Below are positions 1 to 8,680 of a stretch of DNA of 64,000 nucleotides, one piece after another. Location: assembly GCA_004298045.1 (NCBI GenBank), contig SCRM01000005.1:62001-126000 (forward strand), written 5' to 3'. How positions within the stretch are numbered: the first letter of the stretch is position 1; the number at the start of each line of letters is the position of its first letter. Both the position numbers and the translations under genes were made by a program. This stretch comes from Rhodanobacter sp. (GTDB lineage Bacteria > Pseudomonadota > Gammaproteobacteria > Xanthomonadales > Rhodanobacteraceae). The notes beneath the pieces are model-generated. The model was given only the letters and a program-made list of their open reading frames with translations, was not told the DNA's origin and ran no database searches.

Positions 1-1
1 C

Positions 2-409
2 GTGCCGGTGGTGCAGCTCTCGATCGACGCGACGCAGCCGCCCGCGTTCCACTACGAGCTTGGCCGCCGCCTGCGGCCGCTGCGCGACGAAGACGTGCTG
101 GTCATCGGCAGCGGCAACGTGGTGCACAACCTGCGTGCCTATGCGTGGAAGAACCCGTCGACCGCGCCCTATGACTGGACGCTGCGCTTCGACGCCAAGG
201 TGCGCGAGCTGATCGCGCAGGGCGATCATGCGGCACTGGTGAACTACGCCGCGCTGGGGCAGGACGCCGCACTCGCGATCCCGACCCCCGACCACTACCT
301 GCCGCTGCTGTACGTGCTGGGTGCCAGCGATGCGGGAGAACCGGCGACGTTCCCGACCGGCGGCATCGACGGCGCCTCGATGTCGATGCTCAGCGTGCAG
401 TTCGGCTGA
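2..409 (+). CDS. ygiD: 4,5-DOPA dioxygenase extradiol-like protein, C-terminal part
   Basis: The 3' part of a gene that begins before the window; about 135 codons are present. The protein resembles the YgiD/LigB family of extradiol ring-cleavage dioxygenases, with the typical VLVIGSGNVVHNLR stretch (family His in GNVVHN) and the C-terminal block HYLPLLYVLGA. Family members are cytosolic non-haem metal enzymes; YgiD opens the DOPA ring, and many homologues have unknown physiological substrates. The N-terminal metal ligands are outside the window, so activity cannot be judged. It converges with the TRIC-family gene, the stops being 3 bp apart. The GTG at position 2 is only the first in-frame codon, not a start. 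Confidence 0.85.
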   Translation: MPVVQLSIDATQPPAFHYELGRRLRPLRDEDVLVIGSGNVVHNLRAYAWKNPSTAPYDWTLRFDAKVRELIAQGDHAALVNYAALGQDAALAIPTPDHYLPLLYVLGASDAGEPATFPTGGIDGASMSMLSVQFG

Positions 410-412
410 TCG

Positions 413-1066
413 TCAGCGCCCGCGGGTGCCGCGGCGTGCGTCGTCTGCTGGCGCGGTGGGCAGATGCCAGCCATGGCGGATCGCGCCGTAGCGCAGCGCG
501 AAACACGCCAGCCCGCCAACGACCGTACCGGCGACCGGCGAGATGCCGAGCAGATGCGCGCCCACCACCACTGCCGCGCCGGCGAGCGCGGCCAACGCGT
601 ACAGGTCGGCGCGCAGCACTACCGGGATCTCGCCCACCAGCACGTCGCGCAGCATGCCACCGCCAATGCCGGTCAGCATGCCGAGCAGCGCCGCCATCAA
701 CGGATTGAGCCCGTGCACCAGCGCTTTTTCCGTACCGGCCACGGCGAAGAAGGCCAGGCCGATCGCGTCGAACCACTGCACCGGGTGGTTGAGGCGGGTG
801 ACGATCGGATCCCAGAAGAACACGATGAAGCCGGCGAGCACGGAGACGCCGACATACGTCCAGCTGGCGATGGCGGCCGGGGGCGCCACGCCAATCAGCA
901 GGTCGCGGGTGATGCCGCCGGCGTTGCCGGCCGCGAACGCCAGCACCATCACGCCGAAAATATCCAGCCGCTTGCGCACGGCCACCACGGCGCCGCTGAT
1001 GGCGAACACGAAGGTGCCACCCAGATCGAGCACGGCCAGCAGCAGGCGGATCAGCTCGTCATGCAT
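413..1066 (-). CDS. TRIC cation channel family (UPF0126) inner-membrane protein
   Basis: A 217-residue integral membrane protein of the UPF0126/TRIC family (YicG/YadS type). Two homologous three-helix halves are visible, each with a glycine-rich kinked helix: GGITRDLLIG around residues 50-59 and GGGMLRDVLVGEIP around 137-150. These GG..RD signatures are diagnostic. Bacterial TRIC proteins form trimeric monovalent-cation pores, but their physiological role is unclear. The C-terminus (ADDARRGTRGR) is charged and cytosolic-looking. The gene starts 42 bp after the M20 amidohydrolase stop and may be co-transcribed with it. The ATG start has no strong Shine-Dalgarno, but the hydrophobic helix begins directly after MHDEL, which supports it. 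Confidence 0.9.
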   Translation of the reverse strand: MHDELIRLLLAVLDLGGTFVFAISGAVVAVRKRLDIFGVMVLAFAAGNAGGITRDLLIGVAPPAAIASWTYVGVSVLAGFIVFFWDPIVTRLNHPVQWFDAIGLAFFAVAGTEKALVHGLNPLMAALLGMLTGIGGGMLRDVLVGEIPVVLRADLYALAALAGAAVVVGAHLLGISPVAGTVVGGLACFALRYGAIRHGWHLPTAPADDARRGTRGR

Positions 1067-1108
1067 GCGCGGTGGTCCGTTCCAGCACCCACCCGCAGGC
1101 GGGCGCGA

Positions 1109-2377
1109 TCACGCCGCCAGCCATGCGCAGGCCGCCACCAGCATTGCTGCCACCCCGGCTTCCAGCGTCGGGTGCAACACCGGCAAGAAGTGTGGACTGT
1201 GGTTGCTCGGAATCTCGTTGATGCGGTTGGCGGCCTTGGCTTTCGCGTAGACCCCAGGATCGGTGCCGCCGACGAACCAGAACACCGATGGCGCGCCCCA
1301 TTCGGTGCCGAACGAGCCGAAATCCTCGCTGGCCGCAGCCGGCCCAACCGTGTGGACGCTTTCGGCAGGAAAGTGCCCACGGAAGGCCGCAGCCACGCGC
1401 TGCGTCGCGGCCTCGTCGTTGCTGACGAGCGGGTAGCGATCCAGCGGCGTGATCTCCGGGGGCTTTGGTGCACCAGAGGCGGCCGCTTCGGCGTTGACGA
1501 TGCGGGTGATCGCGGCCAGCACACGCGCACGCACGCCGGCGTCGAAGGTGCGCACGTTGAGCTTGATGATGGCCTCGTCCGGGATCACGTTTTCCTTGGT
1601 GCCGGCCTGCAGTGCGCCGACGGTAACCACCGCCGCTTCGGTCGGACCGATCTCGCGCGCCACGATGCCCTGCAGGCGCATCACCGTGGCCGCGGCCATC
1701 ACCACCGGATCGATGCTGGTCTGCGGCATCGAGCCGTGCGCGCCACGCCCGAACAGGCGGATCTGGAAGCTGTCCGCCGCCGAGGTGATGGTGCCGGTGC
1801 GTCCGCCGACGGCGCCGGCCGGCCCCACCATCACATGCTGGCCCAGCACCACGTCGGGTTTTGGAAAGCGCTTGAACAACCCGTCGTCGATCATCGCCTG
1901 CGCGCCGGCGGCGGTTTCCTCGGCCGGCTGGAACACCGCCATCAGCGTGCCTTTCCACGAGTCGCGCGTTTGCGCCAGCAGCGCGGTGGCGCCAGCCAGC
2001 CAGGTGACGTGCAGGTCGTGCCCGCAGGCGTGCATCACCGGCACCGTGTGGCCCTCCGCGTCGGTTGCCGTGACCGTGCTGGCGTAAGGCGCGCCGCTGG
2101 CTTCCGCAATCGGCAGTGCATCCATGTCGGCCCGCAGCATCACCGTCGGCCCATCGCCGTTGCGCAGCAGCCCGACCACGCCGGTCTTGCCGATGCCGGT
2201 GGTGACCTCGAAGCCCGCTGCGCGCAACCGCGCCGCGACGATACCCGCGGTACGGGTTTCCTGCATCGACAGTTCCGGATGCGCGTGGATGTCGGTGTAG
2301 AGCTGCTCCAGATCCGGCAACAGGCCTGGAAGCCGCGCCAACGCTGCCATGGCTGTGTTTTCTGGTGTGGCGTTCAT
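1109..2377 (-). CDS. M20 family amidohydrolase (hippurate/N-acyl-amino-acid hydrolase type)
   Basis: A 422-residue metallopeptidase-family protein (M20D; hippurate hydrolase or N-acyl-L-amino-acid amidohydrolase). Visible motifs are LRADMDALPI at 81-90 (metal-ligand region), HACGHD at 116-121, the catalytic glutamate in FQPAEE (149-154), and a C-terminal NHSPHFLPVLH metal-ligand segment. A dimerisation lid (about residues 190-300) separates the halves. There is no signal peptide, so it is probably cytosolic, cleaving N-acylated amino acids. Length is normal for the family. Exact substrate cannot be read from sequence. An internal ATG at codon 10 (MAALARLPG) is an alternative start; neither has a convincing ribosome site. 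Confidence 0.88.
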   Translation of the reverse strand: MNATPENTAMAALARLPGLLPDLEQLYTDIHAHPELSMQETRTAGIVAARLRAAGFEVTTGIGKTGVVGLLRNGDGPTVMLRADMDALPIAEASGAPYASTVTATDAEGHTVPVMHACGHDLHVTWLAGATALLAQTRDSWKGTLMAVFQPAEETAAGAQAMIDDGLFKRFPKPDVVLGQHVMVGPAGAVGGRTGTITSAADSFQIRLFGRGAHGSMPQTSIDPVVMAAATVMRLQGIVAREIGPTEAAVVTVGALQAGTKENVIPDEAIIKLNVRTFDAGVRARVLAAITRIVNAEAAASGAPKPPEITPLDRYPLVSNDEAATQRVAAAFRGHFPAESVHTVGPAAASEDFGSFGTEWGAPSVFWFVGGTDPGVYAKAKAANRINEIPSNHSPHFLPVLHPTLEAGVAAMLVAACAWLAA

Positions 2378-2531
2378 CGCGGATAGGCGCCCGTCAGATC
2401 AATCCGGCGATTTGATCCGCAACCGGATTAGCTCGGCGTGATGGGCGCCCGTCGGTTTGAAGCAGTCGCAACTTCATCCGCACGATGGCAGGTTTTGGCC
2501 AGGGCACCAGCGGCAAATCCAGCGGATCATC

Positions 2532-2558
2532 GGCAGTCCGGTTTTGCCGCGGACTGCC
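2532..2558. repeat. Perfect 9-bp inverted repeat in intergenic region
   Basis: GGCAGTCCG (2532-2540) is repeated inverted as CGGACTGCC (2550-2558) with a 9-base spacer. No T-run follows on either strand, so it does not look like an intrinsic terminator. It lies in the 237-bp gap between the M20 gene start and the end of the exported-protein gene. No other gene is seen in that gap. Confidence 0.6.
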
Positions 2559-2579
2559 AACTCGCCGCATCGCGCTTAG

Positions 2580-2614
2580 CCAAATCCCCAATCCCGCATC
2601 CCCCATCCCGGCTC
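2580..2614. repeat. Xanthomonad-type intergenic repeat (AATCCC/CCCATCCCGG units)
   Basis: A run of imperfect units AATCCCC, AATCCCGCATC and CCCATCCCGGCTCC ends at the stop codon of the next gene. Closely similar text appears near 9939, 10037, 26424, 26536 and 46005 in this window. Such GGGATT/AATCCC strings are common between genes in Xanthomonadaceae and Rhodanobacteraceae; their function is unknown. Confidence 0.7.
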
Positions 2615-3061
2615 CTACCACCGCCGCCCGTGGAAGTTGCCTTGTCCCACGCCGATGGAGAAGTTGACTGAGCCCTTGGGGTCGTCGCAGCTGCCGAGGT
2701 TTTTGCCGACGCTCATGGTGCCGGTCTGATAGTTGCCGCTCATGTGGCTGCCGCCCATCGCGCCCATGCCGACGCTGCCGTGTACCTGCGGCTTGTCGTA
2801 GGTGCTGTCGTCGCAGCGGCGGGCGTCGGCCAATTCGGTATCGCGCGGGCGGCTGATGGCGCCGCTGGTGTCGCCGTAATACACACCGGGCGCGCTGGCT
2901 GGTGCCGGCGCGGTAGACGCGCTGGCCGGCAGGCTGGTCGGCGGCAGGTCGGTTTGCGGGGGCAGCTTGGTGTTGAGCGGTGCGGTCGGCGCGGATTGCG
3001 CCAAGGCCGCGCCAGCAATCAGGTTGGCGGCGACGATCAGGACGATGCGGGTCAGGTGCAT
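2615..3061 (-). CDS. Small exported protein, function unknown
   Basis: A 148-residue protein with a classical signal peptide: MHLTRIVLIV, then a hydrophobic segment, with probable cleavage after GAALA. The mature part has a Pro/Ala/Thr-rich linker (about 25-60). A charged middle has two Cys (RRCDD and LGSCDD) that could form a disulfide. It ends in a Gly-rich segment with FSIGVGQGNF. I do not recognise a family; the last 45 residues suggest a beta-structured periplasmic or outer-membrane-associated protein. The start at 3061 is preferred over the upstream one at 3139 because a signal peptide begins here and GGAG lies about 8 bases upstream. The gene follows parC (same strand) after a 111-bp gap. 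Confidence 0.65.
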   Translation of the reverse strand: MHLTRIVLIVAANLIAGAALAQSAPTAPLNTKLPPQTDLPPTSLPASASTAPAPASAPGVYYGDTSGAISRPRDTELADARRCDDSTYDKPQVHGSVGMGAMGGSHMSGNYQTGTMSVGKNLGSCDDPKGSVNFSIGVGQGNFHGRRW

Positions 3062-3172
3062 GACAAAGGCTCCGGGGATGCCGGGTAAAACGCGCGGCAG
3101 GCCGTGCGCGTGCACAAGCCTGCCGTGCGTAACTGTCATTTGACCGCGACCGGCATGCAGAGGTTCAGGCGC

Positions 3173-5410
3173 TCAGCCCGTGGTGTCGATCCGCTCCACT
3201 CGGCGCAGCCCGCGCGGCAGTACGCCGCCGCGCCCGGCGCGGTTGCCGCCGTATTCCACCAGGTCGGCCCAGCGCAGGGTGAGCTTGCGCGCGCCGGCGT
3301 GCAGGGTGACTTCGCCCTTGCCTTCGGCGACCACGGCGATGCCCACCACGCGCTCGCCTTCGGCCAGCTGTTTCTTGGGAATCTCGATCAGCTTGTTGCC
3401 CTTGCCGCGATCGAGCTCGGGCAGCTCGGCCACCGAGAACATCAGCAGATGCCCCTCGCTGGTGACCACCACGATGCGGTCGCGTGCGGGGTCACTGCTG
3501 GTGCGCGGTGCCAGCACCTTGGCGCCGTCGCCGAGCGTAATGACCTGCTTGCCGGCCTTGTTGCGTCCGGTGAGCGCCTCGAAGCGGGTGACGAAGCCGT
3601 AGCCAAGGTCGGTGGCCAACACCAGTCGGGTGTCGTTGTCGCCGGCCGCCAGCGCATCGAACGTGGCGCCGCCCGGCGGCGTGAAGCGGCCGGTCAGCGG
3701 CTCGCCATTGCCGCGCGCAGAGGGCAGGGTGTGTGCCGACGTGGAGTAGCCGCGGCCGGTGGAGTCGATCACCGCGATCTGTTGCGTGGTGCGCGCGTTG
3801 ACCGCGGTGAGCAGGCCGTCACCCTCGCGGTAGCCGAGCGCTTCGGCGTCCACGTCGTGGCCCTTGGCGGCGCGAATCCAACCCATCTTCGACAGCACCA
3901 CGGTGACGGGTTCGCTCGCCACCAGCGCGCTTTCGTCCAGCGCGTGCGCAGCTTCGCGCGCGACCAGTGGCGAGCGACGCGGATCGCCGTATTTTTCTGC
4001 GTCCGCGCGCAGCTCGTCCTTGATCAGCCCCTTGAGCTTGGCCGGGGATTTCAGCAGCACGTTGATCCGCGCGCGCTCTTCCTCCAACTGTTCGCGCTCG
4101 GCGTCCAGCTTCATCTCTTCCAGCCGTGCGAGTTGGCGCAGCCGGGTTTCGAGGATGTAGTCGGTCTGCTCTTCGGAGAGCTTGAAGCGCGCCATCAGTA
4201 CCGGCTTGGGTTCCTCCTCGGTGCGGATGATGCGGATCACCTCGTCGAGGTTGAGGTAGGCGATGCGCAGGCCTTCCAGCAGGTGCAGCCGGCGCTCCAC
4301 TTTCTCCAGCCGATGGTTCAGCCGGTGGGTGACGGTGTCGGTGCGGAATTTCAACCATTCGATGAGGATCTTCTTGAGATCCTTCACCTGCGGACGGCCA
4401 TCCAGACCGATCATGTTGAGGTTGACGCGGAAGCTCTTTTCCAGGTCCGTGGTGGCGAACAGGTGCGGCATCAGCTCGTCGGCGTCGACGCGCGAGGAGC
4501 GCGGCACCAGCACCAGGCGGATCGGGTTTTCGTGATCGGATTCGTCGCGCAGGTCTTCGATCATCGGCAGCTTTTTCGCACGCATCTGCGCGGCGATCTG
4601 CTCGAGGATCTTCGACGGGCTGACCTGGTGCGGCAACGCGGTGATGACAATGTTGCCCTCTTCGCGGGTGTACACGGCGCGCGCGCGCACCGAGCCGACG
4701 CCGCTCTCGTACATGGCGAGCAGCTCGTTGCGCGGGGTGATGATCTCGGCCGCGGTGGGGTAATCCGGGCCCTGCACGTGTTCGCACAGCTGCGCCACGG
4801 TGGCGTTTGGCTCATCCAGCAGGCGGATGCAGGCGGTGGTGAGTTCGCGCAAGTTGTGCGGCGGGATGTCGGTGGCCATGCCCACGGCGATGCCCATCGA
4901 ACCATTCAGGAGCACGTGTGGCACGCGCGCCGGCAACCACGATGGCTCTTCCAGTGTGCCGTCGAAGTTGGGCACCCAGTCCACCGTGCCCTGGCCGAGC
5001 TCGCCCAGTAGCGCTTCCGCGATCGGGCTCAGCTTGGACTCGGTGTAGCGCATCGCGGCGAAGCTTTTGGGGTCGTCCGGCGAGCCGAAGTTGCCCTGGC
5101 CGTTCACCAGCGGGTAGCGGTAGGAGAACGGCTGCGCCATCAACACCATCGCTTCGTAACATGAGGTGTCGCCGTGCGGGTGGAACTTGCCGATCACGTC
5201 GCCGATGGTGCGCGCGGATTTTTTCGGCTTGGCGCTGGCGGCGAGGCCGAGCTCGCTCATCGCGTAGATGATGCGTCGCTGCACCGGCTTCAGGCCGTCG
5301 CCGACGAACGGCAGGGCGCGGTCGAGCACCACGTACATCGAGTAGTCGAGATAGGCCCGCTCCACGTATTCCTTGAGCGGGATTTGTTCGCAATTGGCCT
5401 GCAGATTCAT
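3173..5410 (-). CDS. parC: DNA topoisomerase IV subunit A
   Basis: 745 residues, full length for ParC. With ParE (not in this window) it decatenates daughter chromosomes. The breakage-reunion domain starts [18 protein letters not shown]. The catalytic tyrosine is Tyr122 in AAMRYTES. The quinolone-resistance region is at 77-88, [12 protein letters not shown], with Thr82 at the position equivalent to E. coli Ser80 and Glu86 at the Glu84 position. The C-terminal domain is a beta-pinwheel with degenerate repeats, and no GyrA-box (QRRGGKG) is seen, which favours ParC over GyrA. The gene is upstream of the exported-protein gene and just downstream of the GumN/TraB gene, on the same strand. Confidence 0.97.
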   Translation of the reverse strand: MNLQANCEQIPLKEYVERAYLDYSMYVVLDRALPFVGDGLKPVQRRIIYAMSELGLAASAKPKKSARTIGDVIGKFHPHGDTSCYEAMVLMAQPFSYRYPLVNGQGNFGSPDDPKSFAAMRYTESKLSPIAEALLGELGQGTVDWVPNFDGTLEEPSWLPARVPHVLLNGSMGIAVGMATDIPPHNLRELTTACIRLLDEPNATVAQLCEHVQGPDYPTAAEIITPRNELLAMYESGVGSVRARAVYTREEGNIVITALPHQVSPSKILEQIAAQMRAKKLPMIEDLRDESDHENPIRLVLVPRSSRVDADELMPHLFATTDLEKSFRVNLNMIGLDGRPQVKDLKKILIEWLKFRTDTVTHRLNHRLEKVERRLHLLEGLRIAYLNLDEVIRIIRTEEEPKPVLMARFKLSEEQTDYILETRLRQLARLEEMKLDAEREQLEEERARINVLLKSPAKLKGLIKDELRADAEKYGDPRRSPLVAREAAHALDESALVASEPVTVVLSKMGWIRAAKGHDVDAEALGYREGDGLLTAVNARTTQQIAVIDSTGRGYSTSAHTLPSARGNGEPLTGRFTPPGGATFDALAAGDNDTRLVLATDLGYGFVTRFEALTGRNKAGKQVITLGDGAKVLAPRTSSDPARDRIVVVTSEGHLLMFSVAELPELDRGKGNKLIEIPKKQLAEGERVVGIAVVAEGKGEVTLHAGARKLTLRWADLVEYGGNRAGRGGVLPRGLRRVERIDTTG

Positions 5411-5494
5411 GCTTGGTGTCGCGCCGCGTTGCCCGTAACCGGCCGATGATGCCAGCTTGCGCCGGGGCGCAACAGCTTGACGCGGCGGGCGCGG

Positions 5495-6361
5495 CTACTC
5501 GCGCTGGGCGCGGATACCGCGCTTTTCGAGCTGCGCCTGCACGCTGTCCGGGCCGGCAAGATGCGCCGCGCCGACCGCCACGAACACGGTGCCGGGCGTA
5601 TCCAGCAGATGCGCGATGCGCGCGGCCCAGGTGGCGTTGCGGGTGACCAGCAGACGCTGGTAAAGCGCGGGCTGGCCTTCGCGCAGCTCGGTGTTTTCCA
5701 GCTGCGCAATGGTGTCGGTGTCGCCGGCAAGCCAGGCTGCCAACAGCTTGCGCACGTCCATGCCGGCATGGTCGCGGTCGCGCAGCGTGGCGCGCAGAAA
5801 CGCCAGCTGCTGCGCGGTGGGCATGTCTGCGAGGTAGCGGATCTGCTCCTCCGCCGTTTCCAGCCCACGCACCGGTTTGCCGGCAGCCTGCATCTGCGCG
5901 CGCAGTTGCCGATCCACGCCCAGGGCCGGGTCGAAGCCGGCCTTGAGCAGCGGGGTGACGGTGAGCGTCAACGCCGCCAGCCACGGGCGCATCAGGTTCA
6001 CCGCCGGCATGCCGCCGGGCACCTGCGCGAGGCGCACCGCATGTTCGAGCCGCCCGCGGTCGAACGGCGGCAGCGTGCTGGACAGGGACTGGGTGGTGTC
6101 CAGCCCGTAGCGCAGCACCAGCGCCGCCATGTTCGCCGCGTTGTCGTCGGTGATCTCCACGTACAACGCATCGCTTTTGGCCAGCGCTGCGTCCAGTGCG
6201 GGGAACCGCCATGCGGTGCCTGCCGGCAGCACGTGGATGGTGCCGAACAGGTACACGGTGGTGGCGCCCTGCCGCACTACCCACAACGCCGGGTGCGCGA
6301 GCGCGACCAGCGGGCCGCACAGCAACAGTGCGAGGAGCAGGCGGGCCAGGCGGTGCCGCAT
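5495..6361 (-). CDS. TraB/GumN family exported protein
   Basis: A 288-residue protein with a signal peptide (MRHRLARLLLALLL, cleavage near VALA). It carries TraB/GumN-family hallmarks: LFGTIHVLPAG near the N-terminus (GxxH motif), a central EIT segment, and VFVAVGAAHLAGPDSV near the C-terminus. The family resembles the Tiki/TraB metalloprotease fold; in Xanthomonas, GumN lies at the end of the xanthan cluster, but these stand-alone copies have no settled role. The start at 6361 was chosen because it opens the signal peptide and lies 7 bp after the cfa stop; a start 14 codons upstream would overlap cfa. It is probably the last gene of the crcB-DUF190-cfa transcript. Confidence 0.85.
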   Translation of the reverse strand: MRHRLARLLLALLLCGPLVALAHPALWVVRQGATTVYLFGTIHVLPAGTAWRFPALDAALAKSDALYVEITDDNAANMAALVLRYGLDTTQSLSSTLPPFDRGRLEHAVRLAQVPGGMPAVNLMRPWLAALTLTVTPLLKAGFDPALGVDRQLRAQMQAAGKPVRGLETAEEQIRYLADMPTAQQLAFLRATLRDRDHAGMDVRKLLAAWLAGDTDTIAQLENTELREGQPALYQRLLVTRNATWAARIAHLLDTPGTVFVAVGAAHLAGPDSVQAQLEKRGIRAQRE

Positions 6362-6368
6362 GCGGGGT

Positions 6369-7487
6369 TCAGCGCGGTACGCGGTAGCCGCCCGGCACCC
6401 CATGCGGGCTCAGCACGAGTTGCCAGAGCTGGTCGCGGCGTGAACGGAACACCGCGGCCGAAGCGGCGAGGTAGTAGTGCCACATGCGCCGGAACCGCTC
6501 GTCGTAATGAACGGAAAGCTGCGGCCATGCAGTGTCGAAGTTGGTTTGCCACGCGGTCAGCGTGCGATCGTAGTCGGCGCCGAAATTGTGCCAATCCTCC
6601 ACCACGAACAGGTCCTCAAGCGCGGCCGTGACCTGGCTCGCGGCCGGGATCATCGAGTTGGGGAAAATGTACTTTTCGATCCACGGGTCGGTCTGCGCCG
6701 GCGCGCTGTTCGATCCGATGCAGTGCAGCAGCGAAAGCCCTTCGGGTTTCAGGCAGCGACGCACGGTTTCAAAGTAGTTGCGGTAGTTCTTGCCGCCGAC
6801 GTGCTCGAACATGCCGATCGAATACACCGCATCGAAGGTCTCCGGCACTTCGCGGTAATCCTGCAGGCGGATCTCGATCGGCAGACCCTTGCACAGCCCG
6901 CGCGCGTACGCGGCCTGTGCGTGCGACACCGTCACCCCGACGCCGCCCACGCCGTAATGCTCGGCAGCGTATTTCAGCGCCACGCCCCAGCCGCAGCCGA
7001 TGTCCAGCACGCGCTGGCCGGGAGCGAGCCGCAGCTTGCGAAAGATGAGATCGAGCTTGGCCGCCTGGGCGTCGTCGAGCGTGTTGGCCTGCGCCCAATA
7101 CCCGCACGAATACATCATGTACTTGCCCAGCATTGCCGCGAACAGTTCGTTGCCCAGGTCGTAATGCGCCTTGCCGATGACGAAGGCGCGTTTGCCGCGC
7201 TGGCGGTTCAAGTAGCGCGCACGCAGATGCGCCACCAGCATGTTCAGCGTGTGCAGGTGCTCGTCCAGGTGCGCGCCGAGCAGGCGAGTCAGGAAGCCGG
7301 GCAGGTCGGCGGCGTCCCACCAGCCATCCATGTAACCCTCGCCGAGCCCGAGCGGGCCATGGGCAAACACCCGCGCGTACAGCCGCGAGTTGTGCACCTG
7401 GATGTCGCTGGGCGCGGCGCCGTCGATGCGGATGCCAGCATGCTTCAGCAGGGCTTCGGCACGTTGTTTCATGGAGATGGCAGCCAT
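6369..7487 (-). CDS. cfa: Cyclopropane-fatty-acyl-phospholipid synthase
   Basis: 372 residues from the preferred start. It is a SAM-dependent enzyme that methylenates cis double bonds of membrane phospholipid acyl chains, a stress and stationary-phase modification. SAM-binding motif I is VLDIGCGWG (about 160-168), followed by GVTVSHAQ. The active-site region includes IGMFEHVGGKNY, with the bicarbonate-site Glu/His. The start at 7487 is preferred over a GTG at 7499 because AAGGAG, formed by the last codons of DUF190, lies 11 bases upstream. This makes cfa translationally linked to the fluoride operon, an unusual neighbour for a membrane-lipid gene. Confidence 0.93.
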   Translation of the reverse strand: MAAISMKQRAEALLKHAGIRIDGAAPSDIQVHNSRLYARVFAHGPLGLGEGYMDGWWDAADLPGFLTRLLGAHLDEHLHTLNMLVAHLRARYLNRQRGKRAFVIGKAHYDLGNELFAAMLGKYMMYSCGYWAQANTLDDAQAAKLDLIFRKLRLAPGQRVLDIGCGWGVALKYAAEHYGVGGVGVTVSHAQAAYARGLCKGLPIEIRLQDYREVPETFDAVYSIGMFEHVGGKNYRNYFETVRRCLKPEGLSLLHCIGSNSAPAQTDPWIEKYIFPNSMIPAASQVTAALEDLFVVEDWHNFGADYDRTLTAWQTNFDTAWPQLSVHYDERFRRMWHYYLAASAAVFRSRRDQLWQLVLSPHGVPGGYRVPR

Positions 7488-7495
7488 CGTTCGGT

Positions 7496-7834
7496 TCACT
7501 CCTTGCTGAGGATGCCGATATGCGCCGGGGTGCGCGCATACACCAGCTCCACGCCGGCTTCGCGCACCAGTTGCAACAGCGTGTCGGCTTCGCCGTCGCG
7601 CAGCAGAAACTCCACCTTCACCGGCAAGTCGTCGGCGAGCTCGAAAAACGCCTCATGGTGCAGCACGCCGTGACGGCCGTAGCCGGCGATGGCGCGAAAC
7701 ACCGAGCCACCGCCGAGCTTGTGGCTCTTCGCCAATTCCAGCAGCCATTGCGAAACCAACAGACCCCCTTGGCGCGCGCTCTGGTGCATGAAAAAGCGCA
7801 GGTAGGCGCCGTCCAGCGTGACTTCGGTGGTCAT
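7496..7834 (-). CDS. DUF190 domain protein of the fluoride operon
   Basis: A 112-residue protein of the DUF190 family, a PII/ferredoxin-like alpha-beta fold, which often sits next to crcB. The family pattern is clear: a short strand (VTLDGAYLRFFM), then RQGGLLVSQWLLELAKSHKLGGGSVFRAIAGYG, then LPVKVEFLLRD. No catalytic residues are known, and a regulatory or fluoride-stress role is only inferred from context. The start at 7834 has GGAGG 8 bases upstream. The gene lies 16 bp after crcB, and its last codons form the ribosome site of cfa. Almost certainly part of the fluoride-riboswitch transcript. Confidence 0.88.
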   Translation of the reverse strand: MTTEVTLDGAYLRFFMHQSARQGGLLVSQWLLELAKSHKLGGGSVFRAIAGYGRHGVLHHEAFFELADDLPVKVEFLLRDGEADTLLQLVREAGVELVYARTPAHIGILSKE

Positions 7835-7850
7835 GGTGCGATCCTCCGTA

Positions 7851-8237
7851 TCAGGCGCGCAGCAGACTGCGGGTAAGAGCCAGGCCCACGAGCGTCATGC
7901 TCAGCGTGCCCACCAGATGTACGGCCACGTGGGTGCCGAACCAGAGGTATTGCTGGCGCAGCAGGAGCGTGTCCGCCTCTGCCGAGAATGTCGAAAACGT
8001 CGTGAGGCCGCCGAGAAAACCGGTGATCGCAAAAAGTTGCAACTCGCGCGGCAGTGCCTGGAAGTGCGCAAACACCCCCATCATGCAGCCCATGATGAAG
8101 CCGCCCAGAAGGTTGGCGGCCAGCGTGCCCAGCGGCAGCGTGGGAAACAGCGGGTTGAACAAAGTGCCCAGGATCCAGCGCAACCAGCACCCGATCGCGC
8201 CGCCCAACCCGACGGCAAGAAAACCAGCCATGTTCAC
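7851..8237 (-). CDS. crcB: Fluoride channel CrcB (Fluc)
   Basis: A 128-residue, four-helix inner-membrane fluoride channel that works as an antiparallel dimer. Family signatures are GGAIGCWLRW, GTLAANLLGGFIMG (pore Asn) and GFLGGLTTFSTFSAE, with the phenylalanine box (F.TFSTF) and the central Na+ site region. It exports fluoride that enters as HF. The start is taken as GTG at 8237 because AGGAGAG lies 8 bases upstream; the ATG two codons later would be too far from it. A fluoride riboswitch lies upstream at 8312-8400, giving direct sequence support for fluoride-induced expression. Confidence 0.95.
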   Translation of the reverse strand: MNMAGFLAVGLGGAIGCWLRWILGTLFNPLFPTLPLGTLAANLLGGFIMGCMMGVFAHFQALPRELQLFAITGFLGGLTTFSTFSAEADTLLLRQQYLWFGTHVAVHLVGTLSMTLVGLALTRSLLRA

Positions 8238-8311
8238 GTGTGTATCTCTCCTGTGTGCGAAGTGGCGGGTTCGCGACGACAGGCGCGCCTGCCCCGCCGG
8301 AACCCGGTGGC

Positions 8312-8400
8312 GCAGGCATCATCAGCGCAGGCGGTGACCCGAGGTCAAGCCGTGGCGGTTCGTTCCCGAGGGAACCGGAGGCATGCCATCTCCGTGGAGG
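8312..8400 (-). promoter_or_regulatory. Fluoride riboswitch (crcB motif)
   Basis: On the minus strand the region reads GGAGATGGCATGCCTCC, then GGTTCCCTCGGGAACG and AACCGCC, and ends in CGCTGATGATGCCTGC. These match the conserved crcB-motif blocks: a GGnGAUGG...GCC stem-loop, the AACCGCC element and the GAUGAUGCCU 3' arm. An insertion of one extra hairpin (GGTTCCC/GGGAACG) precedes AACCGCC. The aptamer ends about 75 bases before the crcB start. Its expression platform is not obvious; no T-run follows, so translational control is more likely than termination. Confidence 0.85.
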
Positions 8401-8680
8401 GCCGAGCTTAGAACGGTTGGCGGTCGGACACACGTGGGATGTGGCTGTCCGCAGCGAGTGGGGCTACCGTTTCGGGATGGCCCTGGATGATCCTTGCAAC
8501 ACCGAATTGGCGCCGGCACGACTGGCGATGGATCGACCATCGCTGCGCAGATCGAACGTCCGCCCCAGCTGGTGACGCAAGGTATCGGTGTGGCCCTGGA
8601 TGGGCAATCGCTTGCGCGGCGCCGTGGCTCCAGCTCGCTCGACAAGTTGGTGGCCTGGGGCGGAATCGTAAGGTGGCAAG

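Noticed and set aside
464-2386. Long plus-strand frame over the TRIC and M20 genes
   Set aside because: Rich in Arg/His/Gln with no domain; it is an antisense shadow of high-G+C genes.
3104-5011. Long plus-strand frame opposite parC
   Set aside because: Antisense shadow; parC itself is complete and recognisable on the other strand.
8476-8620. Duplicated TGGCCCTGGATG as a repeat element
   Set aside because: Only a 12-base match with divergent flanks; chance cannot be excluded.
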